Below are positions 1 to 6,754 of a DNA stretch of 17,101 nt, piece after piece. Numbering within the stretch: the stretch's first letter is position 1; the number at the start of each line of letters is the position of its first letter. The position numbers were made by a program, and so were the translations under genes. The DNA comes from Acidilobaceae archaeon. GTDB lineage: Archaea > Thermoproteota > Thermoprotei_A > Sulfolobales > Acidilobaceae. The stretch spans positions 1-17,101 of the forward strand of contig JALWJI010000083.1 in NCBI GenBank assembly GCA_027081695.1, written 5' to 3'. The notes under the pieces were generated by a model, which made no database searches, had not been told where the DNA came from, and saw only the letters and a program-made list of their open reading frames with translations.

Positions 1-600
1 CGACTGGGGGCTGCCCTCCTTGAGGGCCTCGGTGAGGGCCGTGTGGAGGAGCCCCGGGGTCACCGCGTTGGGGGCGAGGGTTATCCTTACAGGGTTGCTG
101 GCGATGCCCCCCGCCGCGGGGTGGCGGAGCACCACGGTCACCGTCCTGTTCTCCTCTATATTCTTGGGCCTGAGGGCGAGGTAGTAGCGGTTGTTTGCAG
201 TGACGAGGAGGACCTTATCCTTGTCCTCGCCGCTGTTCTCCCAGGCGTCGAGCAACGTATAGCCCCCGGGAGCATCGAGGCCCTCCAGGCTACCGGTGTC
301 ACCCACCACCGCACTAATACCACAACCGTTCCCACAGACCTCGGAGACGTCCACCAGGTAGGTGCCGAGGCCGGGGCAGTCCCCGGCGAGGAGGAGCACC
401 GGAACCACGTAGGAGAGAGAGCCCGACACGCCCCCGCCGGAGGAAACGCCGAAGAGCAAGAGATCATAGGCATCGCCCCCGTTCTCCTTCACTGCGGCCT
501 GGAACACCACAGAAGTAGGATCACGCAGGAAAGACGCAACTGTCTCGGCAAAGGCACCGACGTAGTCCCCATCGCCGACCCTGCTCTTGTCGAATTGTTT
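1..600 (-). pseudogene. 5'-truncated GC-rich coding fragment, unknown secreted-type protein
   Basis: A minus-strand frame is open for 200 codons from 600 to the left edge. It has strong G/C preference at third codon positions and frequent AGG arginine codons, so it is very likely real coding sequence. The product is not recognised. It is rich in Gly, Val and Ser, contains a Cys pair in a short loop (CGNGC) and an NRT glycosylation-type sequon, and looks like beta-strand-rich extracellular protein. No ATG, GTG or TTG occurs in this frame from its upstream stop near 760 down to GTG at 510, and the minus strand has no start codon in any frame between 600 and 745. GC content drops sharply at about 600, so the 5' part of the gene appears to be lost. 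The 3' end lies outside the window. A non-standard start near 600 cannot be excluded. Confidence 0.5.
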
Positions 601-745
601 AATAACTATGTTTAGATACTTTGGGCGATTATGATGATTATTTTTATGTCTATATAGAAGAGTTTGGCTTCTTGTTCTACTCTTTTCTTGAATACGTGAT
701 TCTTTTATCAGTTTTACGGATCCCCCGTTTATTGAGGTTTTGTTA

Positions 746-1426
746 TTATTGTGGGTACTCTAAGTATTTTAACTTTAAAAATTGGTGTTTGCCCCTGCAC
801 CCTTCTATTTTCTTGGATACAACCTGTATTAGGTATTTTAGGTATATTGCTCTGACAAGTGCATTGAAGTCTTTCAGGAGTACTTCGAGAGCGCTTCCAG
901 CTATACCTAGCTTATCGAGGTGGTATTTTACTAGTACAGAGTTTTGTATTATATTTATTTCTGGTGTTACCTGTATGCTTGTTTTTCCTTGTAGGAAACT
1001 TATAGATGCGTCCTTCACTGTTCCGTTTTCAACCAATATACTTACTACGTGGTTAGCGTTGATGTATTCTCTGTCTATCTGGCTGAACCTTGATACTCCT
1101 TGTGGATGTGTATGTATAACTGCATAGTTATAGGAAGGATCGGGTAGTTTTGGATCTAGCACCTTAACCTCCGTTCTAGAGGCTTTCTGGTTAGGTATAT
1201 GGATGTCTTTGAAGGGATTAGGCGTTAGAACATAATATATTATGTCGGTCCTGTCCGGTTTATTTTTCGGTTCGGGCTCTTTTATCTTTCTAATATATGC
1301 TAAGACCTCGGTGCCACAATAATTATGGATTAACCATATTATGTCTACAAGCGCCTTATCAACCAATAATATATAGTTTAATTTCCCCGATAGTACGAGT
1401 ATTTTTTCGAAGGATCTCCAAGACAT
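746..1426 (-). CDS. JAMM/MPN-domain (Rpn11-like) metalloprotease, candidate deubiquitinase
   Basis: This 226-residue protein is a JAB1/MPN/Mov34 metalloenzyme with a complete JAMM signature. Glu40 lies in the early helix-strand (GTEVLAYI). His105 and His107 lie in VIHTHPQG, followed by exactly seven residues, then Ser115 and Asp118 (SQID). In this family these residues bind Zn2+ and cleave isopeptide or peptide bonds after ubiquitin-like proteins (Rpn11, Cap3 and archaeal Rpn11 homologues). The core spans about residues 10-150. The C-terminal 70 residues are helical and basic with no motif I recognise. The gene is the last of a three-gene minus-strand operon and starts 6 nt after the stop of the E2-like gene, pointing to translational coupling. 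The likely role is removal of the modifier from targets or maturation of a precursor. The enzyme class is secure; the substrate is inferred. Confidence 0.9.
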   Translation of the reverse strand: MSWRSFEKILVLSGKLNYILLVDKALVDIIWLIHNYCGTEVLAYIRKIKEPEPKNKPDRTDIIYYVLTPNPFKDIHIPNQKASRTEVKVLDPKLPDPSYNYAVIHTHPQGVSRFSQIDREYINANHVVSILVENGTVKDASISFLQGKTSIQVTPEINIIQNSVLVKYHLDKLGIAGSALEVLLKDFNALVRAIYLKYLIQVVSKKIEGCRGKHQFLKLKYLEYPQ

Positions 1427-1432
1427 GCCTTA

Positions 1433-2011
1433 TTATCCCTCACATTGTTTCCTAAGACAACTCTCTAAACTTGTCGGCAGGAATTCGCGTAGCTTCTTAT
1501 ATGCTTTGCATCCATAGCTTCCAAGTGTGCTATCGATGCTTGGAACTGATACCATAGTCATTAATCCTACTAAATAGGTTGCTTTCTTCACGATGTCCCA
1601 TTGCGGAGAATATTTTCCTAGTGTCCCGGGACATAGTGAGCCAGTTTTATCTACATTAGGATGGGCTTCTCTGAACGAGAAGACTATTTTCTTTAAGTAT
1701 TCGTTATTAATGCTACTGATCTTTTTCTTGAAAGGATAGTTCTTTATAATAAAGAACCTTAGCCTCTTGTTAATTCTTGGTTTATTAAACTTGAATACTT
1801 CATCCTTGTATCTGGCCCTGCCATAGAATACGACAGGCCTAGTTAGCTTATAGAGCTTGTTTCTGTCACCGCAGACTGGTGCACGTATGATTGATGATAT
1901 TACTCCTATTTCAAAGTCTATTTCACTAGTTTCTGTTGAAATATAATGCACATAGATATATCCGATTTTAGACTCAATATAGTTGAACATTTCAATACTA
2001 GTCGACCACAT
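1433..2011 (-). CDS. E2-like ubiquitin-conjugating protein with HPN...Cys active site
   Basis: The frame is open from TTG at 2020, but the ATG at 2011 is preferred because a strong GGAGGAGGT site sits 9 nt upstream and directly abuts the TTG. The ATG form has 192 residues. Numbered from the TTG, the protein contains YPF at 95-97, an HPN triad at 120-122, then GSLC with Cys130, and YSPQW at 137-141. In eukaryotic E2 enzymes the same order is seen (YPF, HPN, catalytic Cys eight residues after the Asn, WSP), and that eight-residue spacing is exact here. The segment between YPF and HPN is about 10 residues longer than in UbcH5-type E2s, and the C-terminal helices look shorter. The role should be to accept an activated ubiquitin-like protein on Cys130 and pass it to a target. 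The E1-like gene lies directly upstream with overlapping ends, and the JAMM gene directly downstream. Confidence in the fold is high because the motifs agree together. Confidence 0.85.
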   Translation of the reverse strand: MWSTSIEMFNYIESKIGYIYVHYISTETSEIDFEIGVISSIIRAPVCGDRNKLYKLTRPVVFYGRARYKDEVFKFNKPRINKRLRFFIIKNYPFKKKISSINNEYLKKIVFSFREAHPNVDKTGSLCPGTLGKYSPQWDIVKKATYLVGLMTMVSVPSIDSTLGSYGCKAYKKLREFLPTSLESCLRKQCEG

Positions 2012-2016
2012 CCGAC

Positions 2017-2964
2017 TCAAACCTCCTCCAAGGATGCCGACTTAACAAGACGAGACAATGTAGTCTTGTAGAGAAACTTCTTATCTAGGAAATCCTCTTC
2101 GCTGATCCATAACAGTATGTGGACCACTAACGCTGCTGCCACTGCAGGCGTAGCCACGTAGACAGGAGCAGTAGTATAGCCTGGGGATTCATTGCTTATA
2201 CTCCATTCTCCGGGTACAAGGTTTACTCCTATAGTGATACTTTCTCCATCGTAATGAACCGTTATGAGTCTTTTCCCCGATCTAAGCCATTCCTTTAAAT
2301 ATGGTCGTAGCTTTAGGCTATCAGTTGCCTCGATAAGAATATCGCTTCTAAGATCGTGAATAACCGTTTCTAAAGGATACTCATATGTCTGGAAACCTAT
2401 TTCCTTATTGGAGGCTCTTATTATATCAGCAATAGCCCTGGCTTTTAGAAAGCATACTTGTTTAATGTTGTAAGGTGTCCTGTTTAAGTTATGCGGCTCA
2501 ATATAGTCGAAATCTATGAGCTCTAGGAATCCTATTTGACGTGATATTGCTAGGAAATATGCTATCCAGCTGCCTATTCCTCCTAGCCCTGCAACCGCGA
2601 CACTATCTATCTTTCGGAGAGGAAGGTTTTTCTGTCTAAGAAAAAAAGATTCCGGTCTAACTAACTTTTCTATTTCATTAGGATCGCAGTATGTCTCTCT
2701 TATCCATGTAGAGGCCGCGACGTCTGCTGGTATAATATTTACCTTGAGGGATCTATTATTCATGAACATTTTGTCTATATCTCCAGGCGAGACTCTAGTA
2801 TCGTTTATGTATACATCGAATCTTCCCATTCCGTTTTCTTGCGCAGTCCTCGCTATTAGCGCCTTGAGGTCCAGTGGAGTTTCTATAGACACGTTTTTGA
2901 GTAAGGGCATACCATTTACCATGATGGTGACAGTTCTTCGTTCTCCGTTGAGAGAACTAGGCAC
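2017..2964 (-). CDS. E1-like (ThiF/MoeB fold) adenylating enzyme with N-terminal ubiquitin-like domain
   Basis: This 315-residue protein has two parts. Residues about 10-80 read as a beta-grasp pattern: strand, strand, helix (LKALIARTAQEN), strand (FDVYIND), loop, strand (SLKVNII). Residues about 115-290 are a ThiF/MoeB/E1 Rossmann domain with GLGGIGS (126-132), DFD (151-153), NLNR (159-162), Lys174 and ATDS with Asp215. These are the ATP-binding and adenylating residues of the family. The only cysteines are Cys93, between the domains, and Cys171, just before Lys174. The usual catalytic Cys in the crossover loop and the CxxC zinc pairs are absent. The ubiquitin-like part ends without Gly-Gly. 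The start is GTG at 2964 with GAGGGTGG 6 nt upstream and an in-frame stop just before it. It is the first gene of the operon. The ThiF domain is certain; the N-terminal Ubl is by pattern only. Confidence 0.87.
   Translation of the reverse strand: MPSSLNGERRTVTIMVNGMPLLKNVSIETPLDLKALIARTAQENGMGRFDVYINDTRVSPGDIDKMFMNNRSLKVNIIPADVAASTWIRETYCDPNEIEKLVRPESFFLRQKNLPLRKIDSVAVAGLGGIGSWIAYFLAISRQIGFLELIDFDYIEPHNLNRTPYNIKQVCFLKARAIADIIRASNKEIGFQTYEYPLETVIHDLRSDILIEATDSLKLRPYLKEWLRSGKRLITVHYDGESITIGVNLVPGEWSISNESPGYTTAPVYVATPAVAAALVVHILLWISEEDFLDKKFLYKTTLSRLVKSASLEEV
2021..2029 (-). promoter_or_regulatory. Strong Shine-Dalgarno deciding the E2-like start
   Basis: GGAGGAGGT on the minus strand matches the archaeal 16S 3' end. 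It lies immediately before TTG (2020) but 9 nt before ATG (2011), so ATG is the more likely start. It sits inside the last codons of the E1-like gene, so the two genes are coupled. Confidence 0.6.
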
Positions 2965-2988
2965 TCTTGGCCACCCTCATATAATACT

Positions 2989-2996
2989 AATTTAAA
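2989..2996 (-). promoter_or_regulatory. TATA-like element of the ubiquitin-type operon
   Basis: TTTAAATT on the minus strand stands about 25-32 nt before the GTG at 2964. Standard archaeal spacing would put the transcript start within a few bases of that GTG, which sits oddly with the ribosome binding site between them. Another AT-rich element near 3035-3045 could be the real one. Confidence 0.35.
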
Positions 2997-3250
2997 AACT
3001 TAGGATAAATCAACATAGACTTCTATTTCAGTTAAACTTAAAAAACTACCATAAACAATAGCATTATATATATTATTGTGGATATTAGAGTATATACAAC
3101 GCTACAACCTAGACGGGAACGCTAGTCCTAACTATAACCACATTCCCAGAGGGCCTTTATTGTGGAAATGCTATACCGCTAGATAGTGGACATTTAATTA
3201 TTTTTTCCCAATTGTAATGTGGATCTCTAAACGGTATTAGTTATACTGAT

Positions 3251-3269
3251 AGTGGATTTTCAATCCACT
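3251..3269. repeat. Perfect 8-bp inverted repeat (hairpin or operator)
   Basis: AGTGGATT-TTC-AATCCACT is a perfect 8-bp stem with a 3-base loop. It lies just upstream of a TATA-like box at 3275-3284, a fitting place for an operator of the plus-strand arm. Its left arm also contains the recurring GTGGA motif. Confidence 0.6.
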
Positions 3270-3274
3270 CGAAT

Positions 3275-3284
3275 TCTATATAAG
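3275..3284 (+). promoter_or_regulatory. TATA box candidate for the zinc-ribbon/HerA arm
   Basis: TCTATATAAG closely fits the archaeal TATA consensus. It would start a transcript near 3305, leaving a leader of about 115 nt before the GTG at 3419. A second, weaker AT-rich element (TAATAAAAC, 3382-3390) is closer to the gene. Confidence 0.4.
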
Positions 3285-3418
3285 GTCATAGTGGTATTAT
3301 GGAGCTTCCTTGGCTTACAGGTAGTATAATTTTTACATGATTACTCATCCTGTTATGGTATCATTAGAAAAAGATTACCGCTAATAAAACTTTTACTAAA
3401 CCCAGAGGGTGAGCCAGA

Positions 3419-4015
3419 GTGATTCAAGGTGTTTTTAGAAGAATACTACCAATGCTAGGAACCAAGTCAAGTAACAATGTAGCCGTTCCCATAGTTCTTC
3501 GGCATATTACTTGCCCGTATTGTTCTAGTATATTCGGCGTCTTGACACTGGGTAAAATATCGAGGAAAATCGACCGAAACATGATAACAACTATAAACGG
3601 GAGGGATGACGCCAATCCCGGGTTTAGGGAAACACATCTAGCAAACCCTATAAAGTGTCCTGACTGTGGAGGGGAATTCATAGTATTCGTAGGTGTAGAA
3701 TATGACCAGAATTATAGTGAGGTTAAGGATGTAGACGTAAAGATAGTTACACCTAACGATCCCTACGTTAAGCAGCTATCTGTATGGCCTCACAGAGGCC
3801 TTGTTATGAGAAAAGTCTTGGAATATAGTCCACACACAGTCAAAATATACGAGTCTATGGATCACTTCGAGCAATATAATGAGAATGCCAAGGATATAGC
3901 AGCTGCAAGTCTAATTAACATAAACGCTACCCATAGCCTCAAAAATGTACATGCAGGCGAAGAAGACAAGCAATGGGAGCCTAAGATAGTTGATCTATCT
4001 AGGAACCGTGGATAA
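3419..4015 (+). CDS. Zinc-ribbon protein of unknown function
   Basis: The product has 198 residues. A CPYC pair (Cys32, Cys35) and a CPDC pair (Cys80, Cys83) would form one zinc-binding ribbon or treble-clef unit with a 44-residue insert. After it comes a beta-rich segment (about 84-125) and a charged C-terminal part with no motif I recognise. The start is GTG with GAGGGTGA upstream, almost the same start context as the divergent E1-like gene. It is followed 73 nt later by a second zinc-ribbon gene and then the HerA ATPase. By context it could be a target adaptor, a RING-like E3 substitute or a DNA-binding factor. The sequence shows only the cysteines, and four ligands are too few for a two-zinc RING. 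Function unknown. Confidence 0.75.
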   Translation: MIQGVFRRILPMLGTKSSNNVAVPIVLRHITCPYCSSIFGVLTLGKISRKIDRNMITTINGRDDANPGFRETHLANPIKCPDCGGEFIVFVGVEYDQNYSEVKDVDVKIVTPNDPYVKQLSVWPHRGLVMRKVLEYSPHTVKIYESMDHFEQYNENAKDIAAASLININATHSLKNVHAGEEDKQWEPKIVDLSRNRG

Positions 4016-4088
4016 CAATATTTTCCTCTAATTCTCGGATCAAAGACCCTTGATTTAACCCAGGCTATCCTAATGAGGGACAATAACC

Positions 4089-4565
4089 GTGTCGAAGTAT
4101 ATCATGTGCCTGGTATGCGGTAGAATGACGCCCATTAACAGAGGTGTATGCTATCATTGTGGAAGCCCTCTTCCCAGCGAAATACAATTACCTCTGGGAA
4201 TGATCATTTGTCCAAACTGTCTTAAACTGACACCTGTAGATACAGGATACTGTACTCATTGCCGATCACCACTTCCACCCGATCTTGTTAAAGCTGCTAA
4301 AAGAGAACTCGCAAAGTATAGATTGCAACATGGAGAATCTTATAAAAAAGAATACATAGAAAACACCTACGATAAACTTTATTATAACACATCAGATAAA
4401 CATGGAATTGAATACCTTAGAGTTACTAACGAAAATCAGGTGATAGATCATATTATTAAAAACAAGGAAAACCATGACAATCAAATATTAGCGAACACAG
4501 TGTTAATGGGTCGTGAGGTAAAGAACGTTATTAGATTCCTACGTGTACGACGCTTACAGATATAG
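4089..4565 (+). CDS. Double zinc-ribbon protein with charged helical tail
   Basis: The product has 158 residues. Two tandem zinc ribbons, each CxxC-x10-CxxC, use Cys7/10/21/24 and Cys41/44/55/58. Both repeat the same layout (CxxC, a TP turn, CxHC, then SPLP), so they arose by internal duplication. Residues about 65-158 are highly charged, Lys- and Asn-rich and mostly helical. The start is GTG at 4089 with GAGGGA about 9 nt upstream. The eight Cys could bind two zinc ions, as in ribbon adaptor proteins; the spacing is rubredoxin-like rather than a cross-braced RING. It lies between the other zinc-ribbon gene and the HerA ATPase gene, so a role as partner or loader of that ATPase, or recognition of modified proteins, is possible but inferred. 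Confidence 0.78.
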   Translation: MSKYIMCLVCGRMTPINRGVCYHCGSPLPSEIQLPLGMIICPNCLKLTPVDTGYCTHCRSPLPPDLVKAAKRELAKYRLQHGESYKKEYIENTYDKLYYNTSDKHGIEYLRVTNENQVIDHIIKNKENHDNQILANTVLMGREVKNVIRFLRVRRLQI

Positions 4566-4629
4566 GCAAGTTTGAGATAATGGGCATGTCAGCTCCCTTC
4601 CCGCCAATATAAACTAAACTATACTGTAT

Positions 4630-6456
4630 ATGGAATCATATATAGACTTACTTAGTGGTATTGCTCATCTTTTCGCACAGGATACATCGAAAAGAAATAA
4701 TATAGTGGGGGTGTTGGCTTTAAACTCTGCGTGGGACTATGATGGAGATGTTGAAGACTATTATGTCGTAGATTTAAATAGTGATACTTTAAAAACACCT
4801 CATATGCTCAGTCACAGGATACCGCAACAACCAGGGCGCTTTCTACCGCCCTTATCATATACTTCTCACATAAAATTAGGCTATGATTTAGAAAACCGTA
4901 TGGTAGGAATAAACAAGTACGATCTCACGAGACACTTATATGTAGTTGGAATAGTAGGATCCGGCAAGACAACAGCAGTGAAAAGACTTCTAACCGAGGC
5001 ATCACTGCATGGTATAAGTTGGACGGTAATAGACTGGGAAGGAGAATACCAAGAACTCGTCTATTTAACAGGAGCCAGTTACTTTAACTCGAAAAACTTT
5101 AAATTAAATCTATTCGGTTATGGAAGCCAGGAAGACTGGGAGTACAATATCGAGGTACTCCTTCAAACGTTGAAAGAAGAAGAATATAATTTCTCGCCCC
5201 AAATGGAATATGTTCTTCTAAAAGCCTCTATGTTATGCCAATTCAGACGACAAGGCCTTAACTGTTTACGTGAGAAAATAAAGGAGCTCGCTTTGATGCT
5301 CCCAGACGGGAAAAGAACCCTCCAAGCCCTACATAATAGGTTTGCGAAGATATTTTCTGGAGGGCTCTCACATATCCTAGGAGACGAGGATACACTAGGT
5401 ACACTCTTTGGTAAAAGGACCATTATTGATATCTCGGATATTGCAAAGAGATCACCAACAAAGGCTAGACTACTAGTTGGTATAATAATGGGTAAACTAC
5501 GTTATGAGATACTAAGACTTCCAATAACAAGTAACGTGCGCCATCTTATAGTATTAGAAGAAGCTGAACAGCTGATTCCCAGCGACAATGAATACAGTAG
5601 ATGGAGGCTACCATATATAGCCGGTGACTTATTACGATATAGGAAAAGGGGAGTGGGCATAGTCATCGTTGCACATAGTCCTAGTCTAATAAGTAAGAGA
5701 GTAACCAAAGTTGTTGGGAATTTCTTGATATTTAGATTGAATGACGGAGAAGACAAGTTATGGGTAGCCAAATTACTAGGAGAAAGCACTCGTACTAATA
5801 CCAACATAGTCGGACACCTAGACAAGGGGGAGGCATTGCTTTTCCCGGCATCCTTGCCTGAACCATTCTATCTAAAAATAGTACCGCCCCGTCCATCTAA
5901 AAGCCATGCAATGTTGCTTCTAGATAACTTGAGAAAATATCCGGGCCTCCCCCAGCGAGAGAGGCGAATGATATTAGGTTTATCCGGTAAACAATATAGA
6001 GAAGCCACAAAGATACTTGAAGAACTCAAGCTTGTAAGGAAAGCTAAGATATATACGGGTAGACCCGGGAAAAGCCCTGTCATACTAGAACTTGTGAATC
6101 AAGTACCGAGCGGTGCACATGTATACTTTGTAAATGAGCTAAAGCGTACTGTGTCTGAAGTATGCGGGAGAAAGATCAAGTATATAAAGGCCTCAAACAC
6201 TGGGCCCGACCTAGTAGTTGTTGGAGATAACATTCTTATAGGCGTCGAGGCAGAGACAGGAACAAATATATCTAGAGCCAAGTATCTGAGATTCTTAGAA
6301 ACAGTCAAATATCTCTTTATTGTATGCGTGTATAGAAAAGCTTGTAGAAAAGCACATCGTGATACAATGGGCCTTAAGAACGTGTGGGTGGGAAACCTAT
6401 ATAGGTTTCCTTCTGCTCTAGCTAGAGTTTGTCATAAGGAGTATTTTGAGCCATAA
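4630..6456 (+). CDS. HerA/DUF87-family ATPase with winged-helix and possible nuclease C-terminus
   Basis: This 608-residue protein is a HerA/FtsK-superfamily ATPase. The N-terminal beta-rich region (about 1-95) fits a HAS-barrel-like cap. Walker A is GIVGSGKTT (107-115), Walker B is LIVLEEAE (306-313), and a sensor-like strand IVIVAHSP follows (344-351). Relatives pump or unwind DNA as hexameric rings. Residues about 437-480 look like a winged helix (LSGKQYREATKILEEL). Residues about 497-580 contain GPDLVV...IGVEAETG (525-544), with Asp527, Glu540 and Glu542 arranged like a PD-(D/E)xK nuclease core carrying E-x-E. The nuclease reading is tentative. There is no clear Shine-Dalgarno before the ATG, and an in-frame stop lies just upstream. 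It ends the plus-strand cluster opposite the ubiquitin-type operon. HerA-nuclease fusions often belong to defence or mobile modules, which makes a joint system plausible. Confidence 0.88.
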   Translation: MESYIDLLSGIAHLFAQDTSKRNNIVGVLALNSAWDYDGDVEDYYVVDLNSDTLKTPHMLSHRIPQQPGRFLPPLSYTSHIKLGYDLENRMVGINKYDLTRHLYVVGIVGSGKTTAVKRLLTEASLHGISWTVIDWEGEYQELVYLTGASYFNSKNFKLNLFGYGSQEDWEYNIEVLLQTLKEEEYNFSPQMEYVLLKASMLCQFRRQGLNCLREKIKELALMLPDGKRTLQALHNRFAKIFSGGLSHILGDEDTLGTLFGKRTIIDISDIAKRSPTKARLLVGIIMGKLRYEILRLPITSNVRHLIVLEEAEQLIPSDNEYSRWRLPYIAGDLLRYRKRGVGIVIVAHSPSLISKRVTKVVGNFLIFRLNDGEDKLWVAKLLGESTRTNTNIVGHLDKGEALLFPASLPEPFYLKIVPPRPSKSHAMLLLDNLRKYPGLPQRERRMILGLSGKQYREATKILEELKLVRKAKIYTGRPGKSPVILELVNQVPSGAHVYFVNELKRTVSEVCGRKIKYIKASNTGPDLVVVGDNILIGVEAETGTNISRAKYLRFLETVKYLFIVCVYRKACRKAHRDTMGLKNVWVGNLYRFPSALARVCHKEYFEP

Positions 6457-6457
6457 A

Positions 6458-6479
6458 GTGTTAACCGGGGAGTTAACAC
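6458..6479. terminator. 8-bp perfect hairpin just after the HerA-like gene
   Basis: GTGTTAAC and GTTAACAC form a perfect 8-bp stem around a 6-base loop, beginning 2 nt after the stop codon. It may end or stabilise the plus-strand transcript. There is no T-run directly after it, so the terminator call is weak; the inverted repeat itself is certain. Confidence 0.45.
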
Positions 6480-6754
6480 AGTCCCCTTCGGTCCCACACA
6501 GAAACCAAATACGAAGACAAATAAAACATAAGTACTAGAATAGTAGACTATTCTTACCCAAACAATCCCTAACTCTACGAATTATAGTAAACGCAGAGTA
6601 AGCTTAATTATTAAATTCCAAGAATAACCAGATTAATGTAAAATACTAAGAGTTTCTTCCTACCTTAAAAACAAACATAGACAACCCACAACATTCCTTA
6701 CAACAAAACAATACCTAACAATATACAATTTTCAAAATGATATTATTAGGAGAA

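Larger units (their letters stand above)
2965..3418. other. Divergent intergenic region with promoter signals, hairpin and recurrent TGG motifs
   Basis: This 454-bp stretch separates the minus-strand ubiquitin-type operon from the plus-strand zinc-ribbon/HerA cluster. I see no convincing gene. It is AT-rich with TATA-like sequences for both directions, one perfect hairpin, and six same-strand copies of (A/T)(A/G/T)TGG(A/T) motifs: near 3076, 3160, 3184, 3217, 3250 and 3289. A 13-codon ATG frame at 3299 follows a good TATA box but has no other support. Confidence 0.6.

Noticed and set aside
156..473. Second minus-strand frame in the GC-rich block
   Set aside because: Its composition (runs of Arg, Ser and Trp) is typical of an out-of-frame translation of the neighbouring minus-strand frame.
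43..615. Plus-strand reading frame of 190 codons
   Set aside because: It is antisense to the GC-rich minus-strand frame, which has the expected third-position bias. Long open frames on the opposite strand are common in GC-rich coding DNA.
580..620. Duplicate of the tRNA-Ala 3' end as an attachment site at the left edge of the cluster
   Set aside because: No stretch resembling the T arm or acceptor end of tRNA-Ala is present there.
621..1127. Plus-strand frame of 168 codons
   Set aside because: It is antisense to the JAMM protease, whose motif set is complete, and has an unnatural Phe/Tyr-rich composition.
3076..3294. CRISPR array
   Set aside because: The repeated motif is only about 6-7 bases with irregular spacing (roughly 24 to 84 bases), so it is not a CRISPR repeat-spacer pattern.
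3299..3340. 13-codon leader peptide after the TATA box
   Set aside because: It has no ribosome binding site and no composition typical of attenuators, and it is too short to support from one sequence.
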